Assembly: GCA_024663395.1 (NCBI GenBank)
Contig: JANFAH010000003.1
Location: 1,054,001-1,118,000 of the forward strand
From: Pisolithus tinctorius
Lineage: Eukaryota > Basidiomycota > Agaricomycetes > Boletales > Pisolithaceae
Direction of reading: 5' to 3'
DNA length: 64,000 bases
The notes below the pieces were generated by a model that worked only from the letters and a program-made list of their open reading frames with translations, was not told where the DNA came from and made no database searches. A program made the position numbers and the translations under genes. This document shows, in pieces, positions 59,901-64,000 of the stretch (its first letter is position 1; each line of letters opens with the position of its first letter).

Positions 59901-61066
59901 AGCTGGCCCTTCTTGCCCTCTCTGGCTCCTGACCAGTCCCCACCTGGCTTTTCCAAGCCCTCACTCTGACCATTGGACCAGTCCCCAGCCCTCCCAGCCT
60001 TCTGTCCCCTAGACCAGTCTTCAGCCTCACTGTTTCCTCTGGACCACTTGCTGTCAGACTGTCTGTGTTTTGGCACAACTGGCTTTGGCCACTCTCAGCC
60101 TTGGCCTCCAACTTCAGCCACCCCAGGCCTCAGCCTTCAGCTTCAGCCATCCTCAGTCCCAGCCTTCAGCTTTGACCACTGTCTCCTGTCTCCTGTCTCC
60201 TTGTTATATGTCTTCTCCATTTTCTGTATTCTGTCATCTTTTTTGTGTAGATACACACTTTCAGACCCCATGACTGCCTGGAACAGACCTTGGACCCATT
60301 CCAGCCTTCTTGGCCATTCTCATGACCCTCCATACCCTTGCAGTGCACCCCCAGTCCAACCAGTACTCCCAGACTGGCCCCCCAGTCTTTCCTGAACCCT
60401 CCCAGCCTTCATGTCACTCTGGTGCCACTCAGAAGCACACTGGTACACCCCCAGACCATCTTTTGGTCATCTCCAGACCTCTCTGGGCTCTCTTGGCCTC
60501 CATGTTGCCCTCAACTGGCTTTAAAGCACACCTCAAATCCTAGTAGCATACCCCTGGTACATTTGTTGGATGCTACTGGTCCCCTGTACATTGTCAGCCT
60601 CCACTTTTCCCTGATGTGGCTCTGAAGCACACCCCTGTGCTTTACTTGGTCATTCCTGGCCTTCAATTTGCCTTAACCCAGCTCCAAAGTGCAGCTCTGG
60701 CCCTCTGAGACATTGGCTCCAGCTTTCAGCTGCCCAGCCATTCTAATCACTTCTGGATTCAGCTTTGGCTCATCCTGGCCCACTAAACCACCTGGAAACC
60801 TCTTAGACTGGCTTCTGGCCCCCCTTGTTATTGCTTCTCTGGCCTCAGGTTCCCAGAACACTCCTTGGTCTTGACCCTTGACCCTGGATCTGGCTGATGC
60901 CATTCTGGTCTGAACTACTGGACCTCCAGTCATCACTGCCCTGTTTCCATGCCCTTGGGCTCACCCTTGGCACTGTGTGTGCACTCAGACTCACTGTTAG
61001 ACATGTGACCACATCGTGTAACCCTCTGAGCATATTTCCCTATGGAACCTCAAGGGTTCAGTTCCT
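56962..61066. other. CpG-poor repeat DNA without recognisable genes, probable interior of a family B element
   Basis: About 4.1 kb, very C/T-rich on the plus strand. A promoter-like TATATAAA near 57450 is followed by two near-repeats (GTTGAGGCTCCATGAAGGGG and GTTGAGGCTCCATTAAGGG), which resembles an LTR or leader. Near 58727 the motif CTAAGAGGGGGATA resembles a linker seen in pol of element H. Frames up to about 110 codons exist but show no known domain. Since a polypurine tract and LTR B2 follow, the right part is probably the degraded interior of a B element. Confidence 0.4.
59585..59734. repeat. short direct repeats with hairpin motif
   Basis: AGCTTCAACCAACTTGAAG, itself an inverted repeat, occurs at 59585 and 59693, and TATATTCCTCTCTATAG at 59661 and 59718. 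The surrounding DNA keeps a few CpG sites, so it may be a younger insertion starting near 59483 (TGTTGGAG). Confidence 0.6.
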
Positions 61067-61079
61067 AAGAGGGGGATAC
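61067..61079 (+). promoter_or_regulatory. polypurine tract before LTR B2
   Basis: AAGAGGGGGATAC, identical to the tract of element H, directly before an LTR. It identifies B2 as a 3' LTR. Confidence 0.65.
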
Positions 61080-61927
61080 TGTCACATATGTGACTCTTGG
61101 ACTCAAGCCCAGTCCAGTGCAGACCCATAGCCCCCTATCTGCAGTCAAGTCCAGACCTAGTCCAACCCAGAAAGCTTAACTCTGTCCCTGAATAATCCAA
61201 CTCCAGCCTAGATAACTCAAGTCCAGTGTTTTACCCCTATCTCCAGTCCACTCCAGCCTCTCAGCCTTGCACTGCCCTGCCCTGGTCCTCCCAGGTCCAT
61301 GTCCAGATCACCCAGACATGACTCCAGTCTGTTTTCTGATGTTTGTGCTATATTTAGTTTTAGTCCTCTTGCCTGATCTCTGCTTACTGTATGAAGCCTG
61401 TTCTGACTCCAGTTATGCCAGTCACCTGGACTTTGGCTATTAGTCTCAGCACAGCCTCTGTGGCTGTCCACCCCTTGCTAACCATCTTGCTAATAGCTTA
61501 TTAACAAGTCTGGCTCTATGTTCATTACCCCAGACTGGCTGCATGTATTTAAACCCTGTACATACTTCATAGATACCAACCTAGTATTACCCTCAACTCC
61601 ATACTACCCTCCAAGTCTACTCCATAGCTAAGGCTGAGCCTTAGGCTATCCCTGCCCCCTGTCCTGGACCTCTCCCTGGCTTGCATAAGGTTACAGCACA
61701 TAAGCTGACCAAGGGAGGTAGATCCAACCCTGAACCAGCTTCCCCCTGTACAGACTCCAAGACTGGTCTGTTTCCCACACTACTGGTCTTATTCCTGTGC
61801 TCCCAGCATTGACTCCAGACCTCTGAACTTGGCCCCTGACCTCCAGCCTTGACTCTGGTCAACCAGACTTAGCCCCTGTCACCCAGACTTGATGCCTGGT
61901 CACCTGAGGGTAAACCTGTACTTGACA
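61080..61927 (+). repeat. LTR B2, 3' LTR of a family B element
   Basis: 848 bp, starting TGTCACATATGTGACTC and ending GTACTTGACA. It contains CATAAGGTTACAGCACATAAGC, the family B form of a block shared by several LTR families. The sequence after it starts CTCCT. Confidence 0.8.
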
Positions 61928-62395
61928 CTCCTGAGGTCCAAAAGGATAAGAAAAAGAAACAGAAAGAGGATTTGACCTCACAGATCACAGTACAAGGTGC
62001 TAATCAAGAATCAGGTGCTAGTGGCCCAAGAACAAGGTGCCCATACCTGGAGAATTCCAAGTGTCAGTGATGATGGAAGAAAGCAACAAGAGAGGTACAA
62101 GGGAAGCAAGCTCAGCTAAGGTGTTCATTGAGGTGATGAGCCCTTTGACCCCTCAACCTTCAGAGTTAGAAAACTCATGGGTCCTTTATAACCCAAATAC
62201 TCCTCAAGAGAGCAAGAGTCCTTTGAATGGAGTATATGTCAAAGATGAAATGCCTTCTATGAGAGAACTCAACAAGGACATTCCCCTCAATCCTCAGGTA
62301 GCCCTAGTGGCTATGAATAAATTTCTGGAGAGTATCCAGCAGCAATGGGTATAGACTCAAAAGCTTCCATAACCATGGGATAGACCCAGGAAAAC
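61928..62395 (+). other. unidentified coding-like fragment between two opposed B LTRs
   Basis: The plus strand is open for 105 codons (62037-62354) with a helical, charged composition (KVFIEVMSPLTPQPSELENS). No domain recognised; CpG-poor; probably transposon-derived. Confidence 0.35.
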
Positions 62396-63045
62396 TGTCA
62401 AGTATGGGTTTACCCTCAGGTGACCAGGCTTCAAGTCTGGGTGACAGGGGCTAAGTCTGGTTGGACTGGAGTTAAGGCCAGGAGTCAGGGGCCAAGTCTG
62501 GAGGACTGGAGTCAAGCCCAGGAGTGTGGGAATAAGTCTGGTAGCATGGTAAACTGACTGGTCTTAGAGCATGCACAGGGGGAAGCCAGTCTGGGGTTGG
62601 ATCTACCTCCCTTGGTCTCAGCTTATGTACTGTACCCTTATGCAAGCCAGGGAGAGGTCTGTGACAGGAGCAGAGGATAGACTAAGGCTCAGCCTTGGCT
62701 ATTGAGAGGTCTTGGAGGGTAGATCAGGATTGAGGGTAATACTTTGGCAATATTCTGACTGGAGTGCTATGCAGTATGTACAGGGGTTAAATACATGAGG
62801 CCAGTCCAGAGTAACAAACTTAGAGCTGGACTTGTTGGTAAGCTATTAGGAAGATGATTATCAAGAGAGGCCCTGGGAGGACCAGGGTGGCACAGCACAA
62901 GGCCAAGAGGCCAGATTGGACCAGAGATAGGGGTAAAGTTCTGGACTTGAGTTATCTAGACTGGAGTGGGTCTGGACTTGACTGCAGATAGGGGCTATGG
63001 ATCCAGACTGGACTGGGCTTGAGTCTGAGAGTCATGTATGTGACA
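62396..63045 (-). repeat. LTR B3, reverse orientation
   Basis: Family B LTR with about 200 bp of internal deletion, flanked by AAAAC (62391-62395) and CAAAC (63046-63050), a likely target duplication with one change. Confidence 0.75.
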
Positions 63046-63104
63046 CAAACATCATTCCAATATGATAGAGTGTATCAGGCAAGTGCTTGCAGTTGCCAGG
63101 GCAG

Positions 63105-63697
63105 TGTCAAGTCCAAGCCTACTCTGACTGACTCCAATGCTAGACAAGGTCTGGGGAGAGGTAAGGAAGCAAGTCGAACACAGATGAATGGAACTCTGAC
63201 TAGTGGAGTGTTGGCAGGGATGAAGTCCACCAAACCAGAAGTGGAGCAGAGTGAGGGTGACAGGTTTAGCTCATGTGCTACCCCCTTGCATGATCTCAGC
63301 CCTCATATTTCAGAGGTAACTCTGACAGACAGAAGATGGAGAGAGAAGGAGTAGGCACTTAATTGATATTTGTACAAAGAACAGTGGAGTATGGTGCATG
63401 CTTTTATACTACTACAGAGGTACAGTAACTGGAATCAGGACTGACATACAGAGAGACTCATGAATTTTCAAGTAAAAACTTCCTAGACAATGAATGAAGA
63501 GAAGATGGAAAATATACAACAGGTAACATAGAGCAAACCAACAAGGAAACAGTCCAGGTGCTGGACCATGCAGTGCATGCACTGTGGAGTACCTGACTGC
63601 ACACTGTCAAGGAGAAGTCCAAAGGGAGATCACATGACCCCTCAGACCAATGGTAGACCAGTACAAGTCTGACAGCAGTTGGAGCAGAGGAGGTTTG
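63105..63697 (-). repeat. LTR C7, interrupted by LTR F2
   Basis: Family C LTR in reverse orientation, starting TGTCAAGTCC at 63105. It is cut at 63697, where LTR F2 begins; the remainder should lie beyond the window. Confidence 0.8.
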
Positions 63698-64000
63698 TGT
63701 CATGACCATGACACTGATATAAGCCCCTAACACCTACTCTGCCCCCTTCCGACATGTTCCCATGCTTCTCTGCCCTCTTCCGACATGTTCACACACTCCT
63801 CCGACCCTCCCAACACCTCTCCAAGGTCCCCTGTCCATGTTCTGACCAACTCCACTCAACTCCACCCTCAGGCTGGTCATGTGGAGGCCAGACCTTTGTC
63901 TGTGCCTCCTCTGAGGCCTTGTTGGCCCAGTGGGCTGTCGGGCTTGTGGCCCTGCATTCCAGATAGGGTTCTTCCCTTGTGTTGGTTTTTCTCCATTCTT
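63698..64000 (+). repeat. LTR F2, 5' part
   Basis: Matches LTR F1 from its first base (TGTCATGACCATGACACTG) to the window end. A few CpG sites remain (CTTCCGACATG), so it may be younger than F1. Confidence 0.82.

Noticed and set aside
18331..64000. Classical RIP (C-to-T at CpA) as cause of the decay
   Set aside because: The LTR pair of D shows changes at CpG only; CpG methylation decay fits better. A genome-wide index was not computed.

Overview
The window looks like nuclear DNA of a filamentous basidiomycete, most likely an Agaricomycete. The genes carry many short introns (about 47-69 nt), sit close together on both strands, and encode typical fungal orthologues. The transposon families (chromodomain Ty3/gypsy elements, a Helitron with PIF1 helicase, Tc1-like elements, a Myb/SANT-like transposon protein) resemble those abundant in Boletales-type ectomycorrhizal fungi; that placement is a guess.

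Bases 1-18330 form a gene-dense, CpG-rich block of ten genes. In order: a FYVE-finger protein (+), mitochondrial ribosomal protein mL38 (-), the splicing helicase Prp16 (+, 21 exons), a Sel1-repeat protein of the Nif1/DSF2 type (+), the NatC auxiliary subunit Naa38 (-), dolichol-phosphate mannose synthase Dpm1 (+), an F-box protein (+), kinetochore protein Spc25 (-), a Dbf2/Sid2-type NDR kinase (+) and the mRNA-export helicase Sub2/UAP56 (+). I rebuilt exons by hand. All spliced models are multiples of three and give proteins of expected length. Several pairs share very short divergent promoters, and the F-box and SPC25 stop codons lie only 43 bp apart, tail to tail.

Bases 18331-64000 are almost pure transposon graveyard, strikingly poor in CpG. 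Next to SUB2 is a decayed Helitron helicase (18.8-21.8 kb, -). From 21836 to about 44.7 kb a single old gypsy element (A) is split by younger insertions, each proven by a 5-bp target-site duplication. A solo LTR (B1, CAGAC) interrupts its gag. B1 itself holds a nearly intact gypsy element (D, 23695-29547, CCCCA) and another solo LTR (C2, TTGTG). A second gypsy element (H, 32699-41468, CAAGC) interrupts the reverse transcriptase of A, and the 5' LTR of H holds two further solo LTRs (E2, TTTGC; C3, CCTGG). Beyond 44.7 kb lie a foldback Tc1-like element with 467-bp arms, an inverted Tc1 transposase relic, a Myb/SANT-like transposon gene relic, a reverse-oriented gypsy relic (G) carrying two solo LTRs, and many single LTRs of families B, C and F.

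The most interesting signals are: (1) three unrelated LTR families each carry a 10-11 nt LTR segment, 33-36 nt downstream of a TATA box, exactly complementary to a sequence starting 2 nt inside the element, which indicates Tf1-like self-priming; (2) elements A and H both carry an ANTISENSE, cysteine-rich Zn2Cys6-type ORF between pol and the 3' LTR, with an intron in H; (3) all eight differences between the two LTRs of D fall at CpG sites, pointing to methylation-driven CpG decay; (4) SUB2 has a GC-AG intron and a final coding exon of only 11 nt.
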